DNA from: Chrysomallon squamiferum
Taxonomy: Eukaryota > Mollusca > Gastropoda > Neomphalida > Peltospiridae
Length of the DNA: 64,000 nucleotides
Assembly: GCA_012295275.1 (NCBI GenBank)
Contig: CM022665.1
Span: 40,563,152-40,627,151, forward strand
Reading direction: 5' to 3'
How positions within the stretch are numbered: the first letter of the stretch is position 1; each line of letters starts with the position of its first letter. Below are positions 40,601 to 63,897 of the stretch, one piece after another. Made by a program: the position numbers and the translations under genes. The notes below the pieces were generated by a model that was not told the origin of the DNA, made no database searches, and saw nothing but the letters and a program-made list of their open reading frames with translations.

Positions 40601-43600
40601 TATCTTTAAACCGATCTCTTTCACCATCTATATCTTTGTATCCACCTTTCTATCTCTCCATTAATCCATCTATCTATCAACCAATCTTTTTCATCTATCT
40701 CTATCTTTCAGTCCATCTTTCACTCCATCTCTCCATCTTTTCATAAATCTTTCAACCAATGTCTTTCATCCCTCTCTATCTTTCTATCCATCATTCTGTC
40801 TCTCTCTCTCCTTTCATCAGTCTATGTATCAACTATCTCTTTAATGTATCTACATCTTTATATCCATCTTTCTCTCTATCTTTCCATTCGTCCCTCTATC
40901 AAGCTCTCTTTCATCTATCTATATCGTTCTATCAGTCTTTCTCTCTATCTATTCTTCCATCTATCTAACAACCTGTCTTTAATCTATCTATATCTTTCTA
41001 TCCATCTTTCTGTCTATCTCACCATCCATCCATCGATCTAGCAACCAATCTCTTTCATATTTTTCTTTCCATCTATCATTCTATCTGTCATTAATCCATC
41101 TATCTATCAATAAATCTATTTCATCTCTCTATATCTTCCTATTCATCTTTCTGTCTACCTCCATATATCCATCTATCTACGGATTTCCTTAATCTATCTC
41201 TACCTTTGTATCCATCAGTCTGTCTCTTTCCACGTCCATCCATCATTCTGTAGCTTTCTATTCATCTTTCTCTCTATCTCTCCATTCATCCATCTGTCAA
41301 TCAATCAATCTCTGTCTTCCATCTCTATCTTTCTATCCATTATTCTGTCTATGTTTCCATTAATCCATCTGTCTATATCTTTCTATCCATCTGTCTATCT
41401 CTCCACTAATCCATCTATCAACCAATGTCTTTCTTCTATTTATATCTTTCTATCCATCTTTCTGTCTATCTTTATATCAACTATCACTTTCATCTATCAA
41501 TATCTTTCTATCCATCTTTCTCTCTATGTTTCCATTCATCCACCTATCTATCAAGTTCTCTCTTTCGTCTATCTATATCGTTCTATCCGTCTTTCTCTCT
41601 ATTTCTCTATACTTCCATCTACCTATCAACTTATCTTTCTTCTATCTATATCTTTCTATCCATCTTTCAATCTATTTCTCCACTCTTCCAACTATCTATC
41701 AGTTAATCCCTTTCATCTATCTCTATATTTATATCTATCTTTCTCTCTCTCTCTCCATTCATCCATCTATCAACCAATCTCTTTATTCTATCTATATAAT
41801 TCTATACATCATTCTATCTCTATATCTATCCATCTATCTATCTTCCAATCACTTTCATCTGTCTATATTTTTCTTTCCATCTGTCTCTCTATCTCTCATT
41901 CAACCATCTATCTAACAACCAATCTCTTTCATTTATCTACATCTCTCTATCCATCTTTCTGTCTACGTCTCCATTTATCCATCTATCTATCTACCAATCT
42001 CTTTTTTCTATATATATATTTCTATCCATCTTTCTTTCTCTCTCTCCAGTCATCCATCTGTCTGTCAACCTATCTCTTTAGTCTACCTATTTCTATCTTT
42101 CCACCATTCTGTCTCTCCATTCATCCATCTATCAACCGATTTCTTTCATCTATCTATATCTTTCTATCCATCTTTCTGTCTATCTCTCCATTCTTCCATC
42201 TATCTATCAATTAATTTCTTTTATGTACCTCTATCTTTCTATCCATCTTTCTCTCTATCTTTCCATTCATCCATCTATCTATCAAGCTCTCTCTCTTTCA
42301 TCTATGTCCTTCTACCAATCTTTCTCTCTATCTATCTATTCTTACATCTATATAACAACCTATCTTTCATCTATCTATATCTTTCTATCCATTTTTCTGT
42401 CTATCTCTCCATTCTTCCATCTATCAATTAATCTCTTTTACGCATCTCTCTATCTATCCATCTTTCTGTCTATCTCACCATTTACCCATCTATCTATCAA
42501 CCAATATCTTTCATCTATCTATATTTTTCTTTCCACCTTTCTTTCTATCTGTCATTAATCCATCAATCTATCAAACAATCTATTTCATCTATCTATATCT
42601 TCCTATCCATCTTTCTGTCTACCTCCATACATCCATGTATCTACGGATTTCCTTAATCTATCTCTACCTTTGTATCCATCAGTCTGTAGCTTTCCACGTC
42701 CATTCATCATTCTGTAGCTTTCTATTCATCTTTCTCTCTCTCTCTCCATTCATCCATCTGTCAATCAACCAATCTCTGTCTTCTATCTATATCTTTCTAT
42801 CAGTCTTTCTGTCTATCTCTCCAGTAATCCATCTATCAACCAATCACTTTCTTCTAGCTATATCTTTCTATCCATCTTTCTGTCTATCTTTCCATTCAGC
42901 CATCTATCTGTCAACCGTCTTTCACCTATCTGTATCTTTCTTTCCATCTTTCTTTCTATTTCACCATTCATCAATATATCTATCAACTAATATCTTCCAT
43001 CTATCTTAATCTTTCTATCCACCATTCTGTCTCTCTCCATTCATCCATATATCTATCGATTTCCTTCATCTATCTCTGTCTTTCTATCCATCATTCTGTC
43101 TCACTCTACGTTCATCCATCAATCTATAGATTCCTATACTTCTTTCTCTCTACCTTTCCATTCATCCATATATCTATCAGCCTACCTCTTTATTGTATCT
43201 ATATCTTTCTATTCATCTTTCTATCTCTCCACTCATCCATCTATCTATATCTTTCTATCCCTCTTTCTATCTGTCTCTCCATTCATTTCTCCATCTATCG
43301 ATTATCTGTTTCATCTATCTCTATCTTTCTATCCAACTATCTCTCCACCTCTCCCTCCATTCCCTGTATATCAACCAACCTCTTTCATCTAACTATCTTT
43401 CTATCCATTTTCTGTCTCTCCATTCATCCAGTCAATTTATCTATCAACCTCTTTCTATCTTCTATCTATATCTTTCTATCCATCTTTTGTCTATCTCTCC
43501 ATTCATCCATCTATCTATCATCCAATCTCTTTCATCATCTCTATATTTCTATCCATCTTTCTGTCTCTATCTCCATTCATCCATCCATCTATCATCCAAT

Positions 43601-46600
43601 CTCTTTCATCTTTATATTTTTCTTTTCCATCTTCTTCTCTATCTCTCATTAATCCATCTATCTATCAATTTCTTTCATCTATTTCTATCTTTCTATCCAT
43701 CTTTCTGTCTCTCTCTCCATTCTTTCCATCTATCTATCTTTCTTTCCATCTTTCTATGTTTCTATCCATCTCTATCTGTCTATCTCTCCATTTTTCCATC
43801 TATCTATCAACCAATCTCTTTCATCCATCTAAATTATTCTTTCCATCCTTTCTCTGTATCTCTCATTCGTCCATCTATCTATCAACTAATCTCTTTCATC
43901 TATCTGTATCTTTCTTTCGATCTTTATCTCTATCTCTCATTCATCCATCTATCTATCAGCCTCTCTTTCTTCTATCTATATCTTTCTTTCTATGTTTCTA
44001 TCTCTCCATTCATCCATCTATCTATCAACAAATCTCTTTCATCTATCTCTATCTTTCTGTCCGTCTTTCTGTCTATCTCTCCATCCATCCCTCTATCTAT
44101 CAACTTTCTCTTTCTTCTATCTATATATTTCTATCTATCTATCTCGACATTAATCCATCTGTCAACAAATCTCTTTCATCTATCTATATTTTTCTATCAA
44201 TCTTTCTGTCTATCTCTCTATTCATCCATCTATCTATCATCCAATCTCTTTCATCCATATCTATCTTTCTATCCATCTTTCTGGATATCTCTCCATTCGT
44301 CCATCTATCAACCGATCTCTCTTATCCATTTTTATCTTTCTATTCTCTTTCTATCTATATCACCATTCAGCCATATATCTATCAGCTATCTCTTTCATCT
44401 ATCTGTATCTTTTTTCCATCTTTCTTTCTATCTCTCCATTCATCCATCTATCAATTAATCTCTTTCTTCTAGCTATATCTTTCTTTCATCATTCTGTCTA
44501 TCTATTCCATCTATCCATCTATCAACTTCTCTTTCATCCATTTCTATCTTTCTAGCCATCTTTCTGTCTATCTTTCCATCCATACATCTATCTATCATCC
44601 AATCTCTTTCATCCATCTCTATCTTTCTATCCATCTTTCTGTCTCTGTCTCCATTCATCCGTCTCTCTCTCCATTCATCCGTCTATCCACCAACCTCTCT
44701 CTTTCATCTATCTATATCTTTCTATCCATCTCTCTGTCTGTCTGTCCATTCATCCCTCTATCTATCAACTATCTCTTTCATCCATTTCTATCTTTCTATC
44801 CATCTTACTGTCTATCTCTCCATTCATCCATCTATCTATCATCCAATCTCTTTCATCCATCTCTATCTTTCTATCCATCTTTCTGTCTATCTCTCCATTC
44901 GTCCATCTATCTATCAACTATCTCTTTCATCTATCTGTATCTTTCTTTCCATCTTTCTTTCTATCTCTCCATTCATCCATGTGTCTATCAACCAATGTCT
45001 TCCATCTATCTTTATCTTTCGATCCATCTTTCTGTCAATCTCTATACATCTGTAGCTTTCTATACATCTTTCTTTCTATCTCTCCATTCATCCATCTATC
45101 TATCGGCCTATCTGTTTCTTGTATCAATGTCTTTCTATCCGTCGTTCTATCTCTCCATTCGTCTATCTTTCTATCAACCAATCTCTTTAAAATATCTGTA
45201 CTTTTCTTTACATCTGTCTCTCTATCTCTCATTCATCGATCTATTTATCAACCAAACTCTTTCATCTATCTATATATTTCTTTTCATCTTTCTCTCTATC
45301 TCTACATTCATTCATGTATCTATCACCCATCTCTTTCATCCATCTATATCTTTCTATCAATCTTTCTGTCTATCTCTCCGTTCTTCCATCTATCTATCAA
45401 GTAATTTCTTTCTATCCGTCTTTCTCTCTGTCTCTCCATTCATCTATCTTTCTACCCAATGTCTTTCGTCCATCTCTATCTTTCTATCCATCTCTCCATT
45501 TATCTATCTATCTATCAACCGATCTATCTTATCTATCTCTATCTTTCTATCCCTATTTTGGTCTATATCTTCATTCAGCTATCTATCTATCAACTATCTC
45601 TTTCATCTATCTGTATCTTTCTATCCATCTTTCTCTCTATCTTTCCATTCATCCATCTATCTATCAAGCTGTTTCTTTCATCTATCTATATCGTTCTATC
45701 CATCTTTCTGTCTTTCTATTCTTTCATCTATTTATCAACCTATCTTTCACCTATCTCTATCTTTCTATCAATCTTTCTGTCTATCTTTCCATTCTTCCAT
45801 CTATCTATCAAGTAATCTCTTTCATCTATTTCTGTCTTTCTATCCATCTTTCTTTCTGTCTCTCCATCCATCCATCTATCACCCAATCTCTTTCATCTAT
45901 CTGTATCTTTCTATCCCTTTCTGTCTATCTCTCCATTCAGCTATCTGTCTATCAGCTATCTCTTTCATCTGTTTGTATCTTTCTTTCCATCTTTCTTTCT
46001 ATCTCTGTATTCATCCGTCTGTCTGTCAACCAATGTCTTTCAACTATCTATAACTTTCTATCCATGTTTCTATCTCTCCATTCATCCATCTATCTATCAA
46101 TTAATCTTTCATCTAGCTCTATCTTTCTATCCATCTTTCTGTATATCTCTCATTCATCCATCTATCTATTAACCAATCTGTTTTGTCTATTTACATCTTT
46201 TTCCATCTTTCTGTCTATCTCTCCATTCATCCATCTATCTATCAACAAAATCTCTTTCATTTATCTATGTCTTTCTTTCCATATTTCTATCTCTCCATTC
46301 ATCCATCTATCTATCAACCTATCTCTTTCATCTATATTTTTTCCTTCTTTCTCTCAATCTCTCATTCATCCATCTATCTGTCAACCAATCTCTTTCATTT
46401 ATCTATGTCTTTCTTTCCATCTTTCTATCTCTCCATTCATCCATCTATCTATCAACCTATCGCTTTCATCTATCTGTATTTTTATATCTATCTTTCTGTG
46501 TGTACATTCTTCCATCTATTAACTGATCTCTTTCATCTATCTGTTTCTTTCTATCCATCTCTCTATCTATCTCTCCATTCATCCATCTATCATTCAATCT

Positions 46601-47141
46601 CTTTCTTCTGTCTGGATCTTTCTATTCATCTTTCTCTATATCTCTCCTTCCATCCGTCTATCTAGTTTACTATCTACTTATCTGTCTATGTCGACATATC
46701 TATCTAACCATCTATCTATCCCCCTCTCTTTGTCTGCTTATGTAAACATCTGTTCATCCGTCCATTCATCTAGTTTTCAGTTTGCATCTCCTTATATGTA
46801 TCTATCTATCGTACCTGTCCATCTGTTTACCTGTGTTTCATCCAATCATCAGTACATCCATCAAACCATCCATCTGTCCACCTACCTATCTATCTACCTA
46901 CTAATATAACTGTCTGTCTGTTTATCTATCTCTGTTTATCTATCTATCTGTCTATCTCTATCATCTGTCATCTAACTATATGTCATCTGTCTCCAGCTGT
47001 CTATATCGATCTATCTGTGTCACCCATTCATTCTATATCTTTTCATCCAAATGCCTTTACATTTATCCATCAATCCACCCATCTATCTGTCTATCTGTCC
47101 ATCCAGCTTTCTCTCTATCTGTCTTTCCAGTTCACTCTCTT
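37645..47141. repeat. 9.5-kb degenerate ATCT/ATCC tandem array with about 75-bp higher-order unit
   Basis: Almost entirely pyrimidine-strand words ATCT, ATCC, TTTC and TCTG. The consensus higher-order unit contains CTTTCATCTATCTATATC, TTTCTATCCATCTTTCTGTC, TATCTCTCCATTCATCC and ATCTATCTATCAACC in this order. Neighbouring units at 38199 and 38274 are exactly 75 bp apart and others lie about 71-79 bp apart, which would mean roughly 110-125 units. Because 75 is a multiple of three and one frame lacks stops, frames of several hundred codons rich in Ser, Ile, Leu, Tyr and His appear on the plus strand. Start and stop positions drift between units, there is no family homology, and I treat them as non-coding. 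Confidence 0.95.
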
Positions 47142-47400
47142 TATTTATTTATTTTTTATTATTATTTTTATTTGTTTTATTTTTTTATTATAGTAATTGT
47201 TATAACAGATATTGTAGTTATAGTAGTAATAGCAGTGGTATTAAAAGTATCAGTAATAGTAGTTGTAGTAGAAGTAGTAAAAATAGCAGTTGTAAAGAAG
47301 TAGTAGTAGCTGTAATAGATGTAATAGTAATAACAGAAGTAGAAATGAGTATGATTTATTATTGGTATCTCTTTATGTGTTGTATGCTTTGATTAAAATA
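47142..47400. repeat. TTA/GTA-rich simple sequence after the array
   Basis: T-rich run then irregular TAGTAA/GTAGTA triplets. No gene. Confidence 0.8.
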
Positions 47401-47471
47401 TTTAAATTTATTTTTGATATTACATGTTAGGATTTATCATTCCTCACCGCTTAGCAATTATTATTGTTCTT

Positions 47472-47615
47472 TAATGTACCTTAAATGCAGCGACAAGGAG
47501 TCACCTGGTGAGTGATGACACCCCCACCTCAGAGTGGCTAATACGGGAAACTCGTACTTGAAAATGAGCTACCGGGGGACTGTTCACCTTTGGTACATTA
47601 AACTGTCGCTTGTTG
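47472..47615. other. GC-richer island with crossed inverted repeats
   Basis: TTTAATGTACC and AGCGACA near the left edge are reverse-complemented by GGTACATTAAA and TGTCGCT at the right edge, but in the same left-to-right order instead of nested. Flanked by microsatellites. Probably a scrap of a mobile element. Confidence 0.35.
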
Positions 47616-47739
47616 ATGTTATATTTTGAATAATATTAAATAATTCAGCTGAAACAACCTCAGATCGATAATATAAAAATACATACATATACAAACGCAC
47701 ATACACATACACACAGACACACACACGCGTATATAATAC

Positions 47740-47741
<2 letters not shown>

Positions 47742-47821
<80 letters not shown>
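47742..47821. repeat. (GA)n microsatellite
   Basis: About 80 bases of uninterrupted GA. Confidence 0.97.
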
Positions 47822-47825
<4 letters not shown>

Positions 47826-47899
47826 ATTTATTGTTAATATGTTATGTTCGTAAAGTTAAAGAGTTTAGAAAATTAGATATTTTATGGAATATATATATT

Positions 47900-47903
47900 T
47901 GTG

Positions 47904-47963
<60 letters not shown>
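47900..47963. repeat. (GT)n microsatellite
   Basis: About 60 bases of GT with one early interruption. Confidence 0.97.
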
Positions 47964-47965
<2 letters not shown>

Positions 47966-48399
47966 CTTACCAATGTTATCTATTGCCTTTTAATAACAAA
48001 TTTAACATGAAAATATTTTTAATTCTACTGGTTTATAAGTCGTAACGCGTACACCAAGTTTTAAATTGAGAATGAATTAATACGTCAACATTTGTATTTT
48101 AAAAAATTTATTAACATCATATGCATCCCATTATTTAGTTCAAGGATATTTTTTTTTTTTTTTTTTTCTTTTTTTCTTTGTAGATTCCCTCACCATTAAA
48201 TATAAATTTAAAAGAATACCTTTATTTTTATTTAAAAAAATAAATAAATAAACAAAAATAAAAAGAATCTCGATCTTTGTATGAAACGAATAGTGTAAGT
48301 TATCATCTGTATTAACCCAGTTTTACAGATAAATTAACAGTAGTATTTAGCATATATGATACAAGCTCTTTACTAGCGTACTTAAACGACTGGATCAAG

Positions 48400-48426
48400 T
48401 TTATTTTATTTTATTTTATTTTATTT

Positions 48427-48470
<44 letters not shown>

Positions 48471-48573
48471 TCATTTTACTTATTTATTTATTTATCATTC
48501 TCATCATCACCATCACCACCACTACTACTACCATCATTATCATCATCACCATCATCATCATCATCATCATAAC

Positions 48574-48628
<55 letters not shown>
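48400..48628. repeat. (ATTTT)n, poly(T), (ATC)n and (ATT)n cluster
   Basis: Adjoining simple repeats: ATTTT units to 48429, poly(T) to about 48468, ATC/ACC triplets to 48570, then ATT triplets to 48628. Confidence 0.95.
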
Positions 48629-50112
48629 TCAACAACAGCTTAGTACAGTTAATTAGTCCTACAACCGTAATAAACGATTTTAAGGTTTACACACAAATCT
48701 GACAATAAATCAATTCCTGATATTTCACGAGATGTTTGTCTGGACTGTCAGCAAGTCACCTTTTATGTTTTTCTTTAAGTGTGAAAAAATGAAGCACGTT
48801 TCTTTATACACAGTTACATGCTCACTCTATTCTACGCTCATTCTGTTGTTACTTTTAAATAAAACAGCAGCAGTTATCTAAGTACGAAGAACTTTCTACG
48901 GGTGCGATATATATCTAATTAATTCTGTATAGTCTTCGTCATACATCTGCTAATAATTATAGCGTTTGATATAACGGGTAGAAGTAACTGTTTTTAAAAA
49001 AAAATGTTGCTTTTCTTATTATTTGGTGCACAAAGTTCGTTGATCTGTTGTTTTTGTTTTCCGTTTTTATCTTAAAGAGCAACACTTAGGAAAACAGAAC
49101 GAGAAAGTTAGTTCTGTGTACCAAGACATACTCGTGAATGCATTTAAAAACAAGCTGGTAGACTGAGTAAATCGCAACTAGATACGAACCAACATCACTA
49201 AAAAAATTAAATAAATAAATAAATGTTCATCTGCATGTAACAGATACAATTTATTATCATCAAAGCTTGGCACTGAGTAATATATAAAACATCTGTAACG
49301 AGGCTGTTTGTGAAAGTGCTCAGTAGGTACACTTTAAAACTGAGAATAATTATAAACAGAATGTATTATATGTAACATGTCAGTCATAGGAACATGCATG
49401 CTTACATCTGCCTGTCTGTGTAACGTACACGTCTAATAACGACTGTATGAAGCTGCATAACTGACGAGTTGGCATGCGATTTCGCTTACCAAAACATATG
49501 TCGCGTTGTGTGAGGCAACAAACGTGAGCCTACAATGGTCTGAAAACTGTCGCTGTGACTTAGTACTGAGATCTGTCGCGAAATAAAGCCCAATAATGAT
49601 GTGTAATGAATGCAGTTTTCTAATTGTATATTTATTTTACGAAACATTCGACTACGGCGTTTTGGGATTTAATTCCGGTCCAAGGATGTGAAATTCTGTC
49701 AATGTTTGAGAATGTCTGAACATTTTCTTATAACAGTCAAATTTTCTTTTCTTTTCTTTTATTTATTGAGATATTTAGTTATTTTATATATATATTACTT
49801 TTTTGAGGTTTTGTTCTTTATATTATTTTATTTTATTGTTATTTATTATTATTCATTCATTCATTTATATATTTTTTTTCTCTCCTTTATTTTTGGTTCT
49901 GCATCTTTCCCTTGACTTGAAATACAAATGAAACCATTAATAATGATTCTTTCTATGAAAATAGCTTCGTTCGTTATTTCTAAACATGTGTTACATATCT
50001 GCGAGAAAATGAGCCTGAAATTACATGTAAACTGATATAGATATCAAACATTCGAAGAATTGTTTTTTTCTAATATAAGTGAACGTACACACAAACACGT
50101 GCATGCATGGTA

Positions 50113-50153
<41 letters not shown>

Positions 50154-50225
50154 AGTGTTAGAATATATTTTTGATATGTAGGTAAATACAGAAGTCGCTT
50201 AGATTTTGTTTTTATTATTATTATC

Positions 50226-50288
<63 letters not shown>

Positions 50289-51010
50289 TCGTCATCATCA
50301 TCATCATAATTATTACTGTTATTGTTAATATTATCTTTTATTATTATTTTTTATTTTTATTCTTCACTTATTTTATTTTATTTATTTATATAATAATTAA
50401 TGAAAGACCGGAGAATCTTAACCTTGTAAATAATAAAAAATCAAAAAAAATCAGACAGAACACAATAATGTTGTTTATCGCAAACAGTCTCAGTACCAGA
50501 CACACACTAACTAATGTTTTTGGAAGACAGCCATGCAGTGGTAAGCTGAAATATATACAGAAGTGTGTTTTCTGAACAGCGCCATCTGGTAGCAATAATA
50601 AGAGTTACATTTACGTGTATCTGGTTCCCCGGGCATTTTGTCTCGATTAACTGGTAACAGTGGGTTTTTAAGATGACATTTTTTTTATATCTCTTTGTTT
50701 TGCATTCATTTTTATTTTCATCAGCGACTGTTATTTGTTTTATGTCTTTGTTTTCTTTTCGGCTCCTTTTAAAACATAAAAATACTGTTGTTATGATTAT
50801 TATTATTTGCAAAATAGTATTATCGTGGTTGTTGTACTAGTGGCGGAGGGATGAGATAAAATAAATGATAGTATATATAACTGCTATATGTCGTTGCTGC
50901 TGCTGCTGCTGCTGTTGTATCAACGACAAGACAGTCAACTGTTTGTTGCGGATTAATACCATAACAAATAGAATTTTCTAAAGTAATAAAGTGAAAAATA
51001 GCAGTTGTCT

Positions 51011-51105
<95 letters not shown>

Positions 51106-51531
51106 AATTAGTTTTAAAATAAACAGTTTTGTACAGGTATGCTATATGACTTACGACACTATAACAAGGGTTTAGTAACGAAAGCTTGTGAAGTTAAGAA
51201 GTGGTATAATATATGTCTCATTAGATACAAAAAAACATCTATCAACGCAAATGGTGCTCAAATTAGATTACACATATGTAAAGATAAGGTTTTCGTTCTG
51301 TAGACTTTGCTTATCTCCGATAAACAGACACACTGAATTTCTATTCCTGAATCTCATTTTGCACCAGCTCAGAGAAACAAAACCTGAAAAACACTAAAGA
51401 TGTGAAGATTTGATATATAACATATTCATACATACGTACATACTTACATACATACAGACATATACGCGGCTATCCATATAGATGCACATACACACACACA
51501 TATACATACATATATTAATATGCACGTACAG

Positions 51532-51582
<51 letters not shown>

Positions 51583-51783
51583 AGCATAAATACATACTCT
51601 CGTTCTGAATGGATAAAACTTTCCAGATGAAATTAGTTGTATTATCAAGAAAATAAATTTGTTGGCAGAAAGTATTAGGGGTGCACATTTCCTATTGCTA
51701 TAATAAAAACACTTTTTAAGGATTATTATTATCACCATCATCATCATCATTACTACTGCTACAACTACTATTAGTACTACAAC

Positions 51784-51859
<76 letters not shown>

Positions 51860-51902
51860 CAATTAAATATATTCACAATATCACAATCAAATTATCACGA
51901 TT

Positions 51903-51943
<41 letters not shown>

Positions 51944-52267
51944 CCAAATCTTTTATAACGAAAGAAATTCATACTGGGTCGTATTCTATAAAACATAATC
52001 TACACTTTTCACCCATAAATTCTTCCATTTTGCAAGAATAACTAACGTGTGTTTTACGTAAAGTGAGTTGACATGGCTCTGGAAGAAAACTGACAATTCT
52101 CGGATGTTACGCCTACGCTGATGGCCTTCAGTCGCTTGCTTACTCCATATTAGTTTAGTCTGAGAGAACGAAATACCGAAATTCGATCACACATCAACTT
52201 ATTGTCATAAGAAACGATATTATTATTTTTATTATTATTATTACAATTATTTGAAACTATATAGTAG

Positions 52268-52309
<42 letters not shown>

Positions 52310-52734
52310 TGTATTTGTATTAATGTATCTATGTAATTATGTACGTATTTGTATGCAAGTGAAGGATGCAACTATATGCGTTCATGTATGTGTGAATGTT
52401 TGCAGACAGAGATATTTATATGCACGTTTATTGCAAATGTATGAAACTAAATAAAGATGCCGTTAATGCAGTACTCCTGTGATGATAAGTAGTGAAAACG
52501 AACGATAAAATAAAGAAAAATAAAGCAAATGAATACAAAAATCAGAGCAATGTGAAAGAAACACATTTTCAAATTACTCTTGCTTTCAACAGACGAATTC
52601 TCTCGTTATTTTTCTGTTGTTTCTTCTTCAGCGTTTTGTTTTATGTGTTTGTTTCCCGTTACGAATCATTAACGAGAGATAAATAAATATAATTAGACGA
52701 GTACAAGTCTATGATTCATACATATATACGCACG

Positions 52735-52765
<31 letters not shown>

Positions 52766-53165
52766 ACATACACACATATATGTATCGTTTAACAAACCCA
52801 AATAAAATTCTTCATTATATATATATATTTTAACTATCTATTCACTTTTTCCGCTGATTACATTTCACACACACAAAAAAAAAAAATTCTTCAAGGTATA
52901 TTATACTGAATGACTTGATTTGAACATTTAAAGAATACATAAAATTTAAAATAAACAAATAACGATAATGTTTGCAATGTTCATTAATCTTGCACATATA
53001 AATGAATTTCTGCTAATTGCATCTTAATCACATACATCTTAACAGTTACACAATTACACCACCACCACCACCCCCACCCCCCCTGCAAAGAGTGTGTGGC
53101 CAGCGCATGTTTCAGAATCTCTCAGTTACATAATTTTTCTTAGAAAGCTTCAACAACAGACTATG
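48629..53165. other. Microsatellite-rich spacer upstream of the myosin gene
   Basis: No recognised gene. Notable simple repeats: (TA)n 50128-50151, (ATT)n 50229-50288, (GA)n 51014-51102, (CA)n 51535-51576, (ATT)n 51787-51858, poly(T) 51904-51937, (TA)n 52269-52305, (CA)n 52734-52758. Confidence 0.75.
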
Positions 53166-53380
53166 TACATACGATACATGCACGCCACATGGCCTTGCCT
53201 GGTTGCTGCACTGTTATTTTACCATCAGAGAGGAAGAGAACCTGAGATGTGATATTCTATGTGTTGCATGCGTGCACGTGTGTCGCCATATACAGCCGTA
53301 CGCAAAGCCGTCTTATGGTATGACGTCCCCATTGGCTGCAGCTGGGAGGTCTGGCATTCCCCTGTGGTTCGCTCTTGGAC

Positions 53381-53387
53381 TATAAAA
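53381..53387 (+). promoter_or_regulatory. TATA box of the myosin heavy chain gene
   Basis: TATAAAA lies in a GC-richer segment (about 53165-53430) that stands out from the AT-rich spacer, 41 bases before a strong donor GTGAGT (53428-53433). The spacing suits a start site near 53408-53415. Confidence 0.6.
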
Positions 53388-53410
53388 CGATGATTCCGGC
53401 CGAAGATCTG

Positions 53411-53427
53411 CAGAACGGCTTTGGAGC
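53411..53427 (+). other. Predicted non-coding first exon of the myosin gene
   Basis: Inferred from the TATA box and the donor at 53428. The intron would run to the acceptor TGTTTCAG ending at 54591, and 54592-54721 is the rest of the 5' untranslated region. The exon's left end is approximate. Confidence 0.45.
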
Positions 53428-54721
53428 GTGAGTATTTCACTTCGTGTGATGTGGAGTTTATATACCTGTGTGTTTGTTCATCCTGTGTATCTTCCCGTTG
53501 TTTCATTTCAGAAAATAGCCGACTACCCTGTGTTTGCAGGGTAGTTGTATTTCAGAAGTAAAAAAAAAAAAAAAGAAAAGAAAAGAAAAAAAAAACCTTT
53601 CCATTTACCTTAATCCTACCCACTTCTTGTTCACCTGTCAAATATTTTTTTTTTTTTTTGTACAGATTGTCTTATTTTTCAAATCCTTCCTTGCAACCCT
53701 AATCGTATCCTCCTCTTAATTTCCAAAAATTACAAGAAAAAAAAAAAAAATTTCAAAAAACCCTTCCTCTACTTTCACCTTGATTTACACATCCAGAAAT
53801 TCATTACCTTTTTCACTGGAGAGTTTAAGAACAGAAATAATCTGTCCTCGAGCAGAACCAAAACTTTCCCTTGAATGTTTTAGTTTTTTTTGTTTGTTTT
53901 TTCGGTTTTTTTATTTGTGGGGGTGGTAGGTCTTTTTAATGTAATATTAAGAAAAGCTCCCTACTTTTCGTTGTACCACTGCATGCGACATTATAATACT
54001 GTTACGAAGAAAGTGATTCGATTTTAATGTTCCCAGCGGTTAGAATACTAAATCGTGATTTCTTTTTAAATCCTGTATTATTTGATTTCCTTATTTCATT
54101 AGCAATTTTTAACTGTAGCTCAAAACAAATAATTATTGGTAGTATTTGTCAAACACAGGTAAATTTATGAATATGATAAAAATAAAAGATAAAGGAGATA
54201 AAAATGTTAAATAGTAAAAGATTCAAAGTAAAAAAAAAATAATAATAATCAGTAATATCAAGAAGTAATAAACTGTAATTTCCGAAATTTTTTGAATCGC
54301 GTCCAATAGAATATATTATTTCGCAATCTTAATATTAGTTTTTGGTATATTTATTTTGAGTATAACAGTAGTAACAACAGTAGTGATAGTAAAAATAGCA
54401 GTAATTATAATAGTAATAGCACAGTAACAGCAATATTAGTAGTAGTAGCAGCAGTAATAATAAGAATCTTACGAACAAAAATAAGACACTCTAATCGCCT
54501 TAACCTTTTCACTGTCGTCTGTATTTTTCTCTTTATCAGTATATATTAATCGCGTTTTTTTTTTTTTTTTCGTTTTTTTCTGCTGTTTCAGTTTAGAGTT
54601 CCTTTATTGTCTGTTCTGATTTGATAAGGCGATTACGGGCTACACTCTCCTTCTTAATTTCGGAGAAGTGAACCGCAGTAGTTTCTATCGTTTTGCTGTT
54701 CCGCACATCTGAAATATCACC

Positions 54722-63897
<9,176 letters not shown>

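Noticed and set aside
37605-46665. Many long plus-strand ORFs (up to 623 codons) rich in Ser, Ile, Leu, His
   Set aside because: They are produced by the 75-bp stop-free tandem unit. They overlap in several frames, change frame where unit length drifts, and have no conserved protein pattern.
51394-51876. 160-codon minus-strand ORF
   Set aside because: Poly-Ile, Val, Cys and Met content comes from ATT, CA and ATC repeats.
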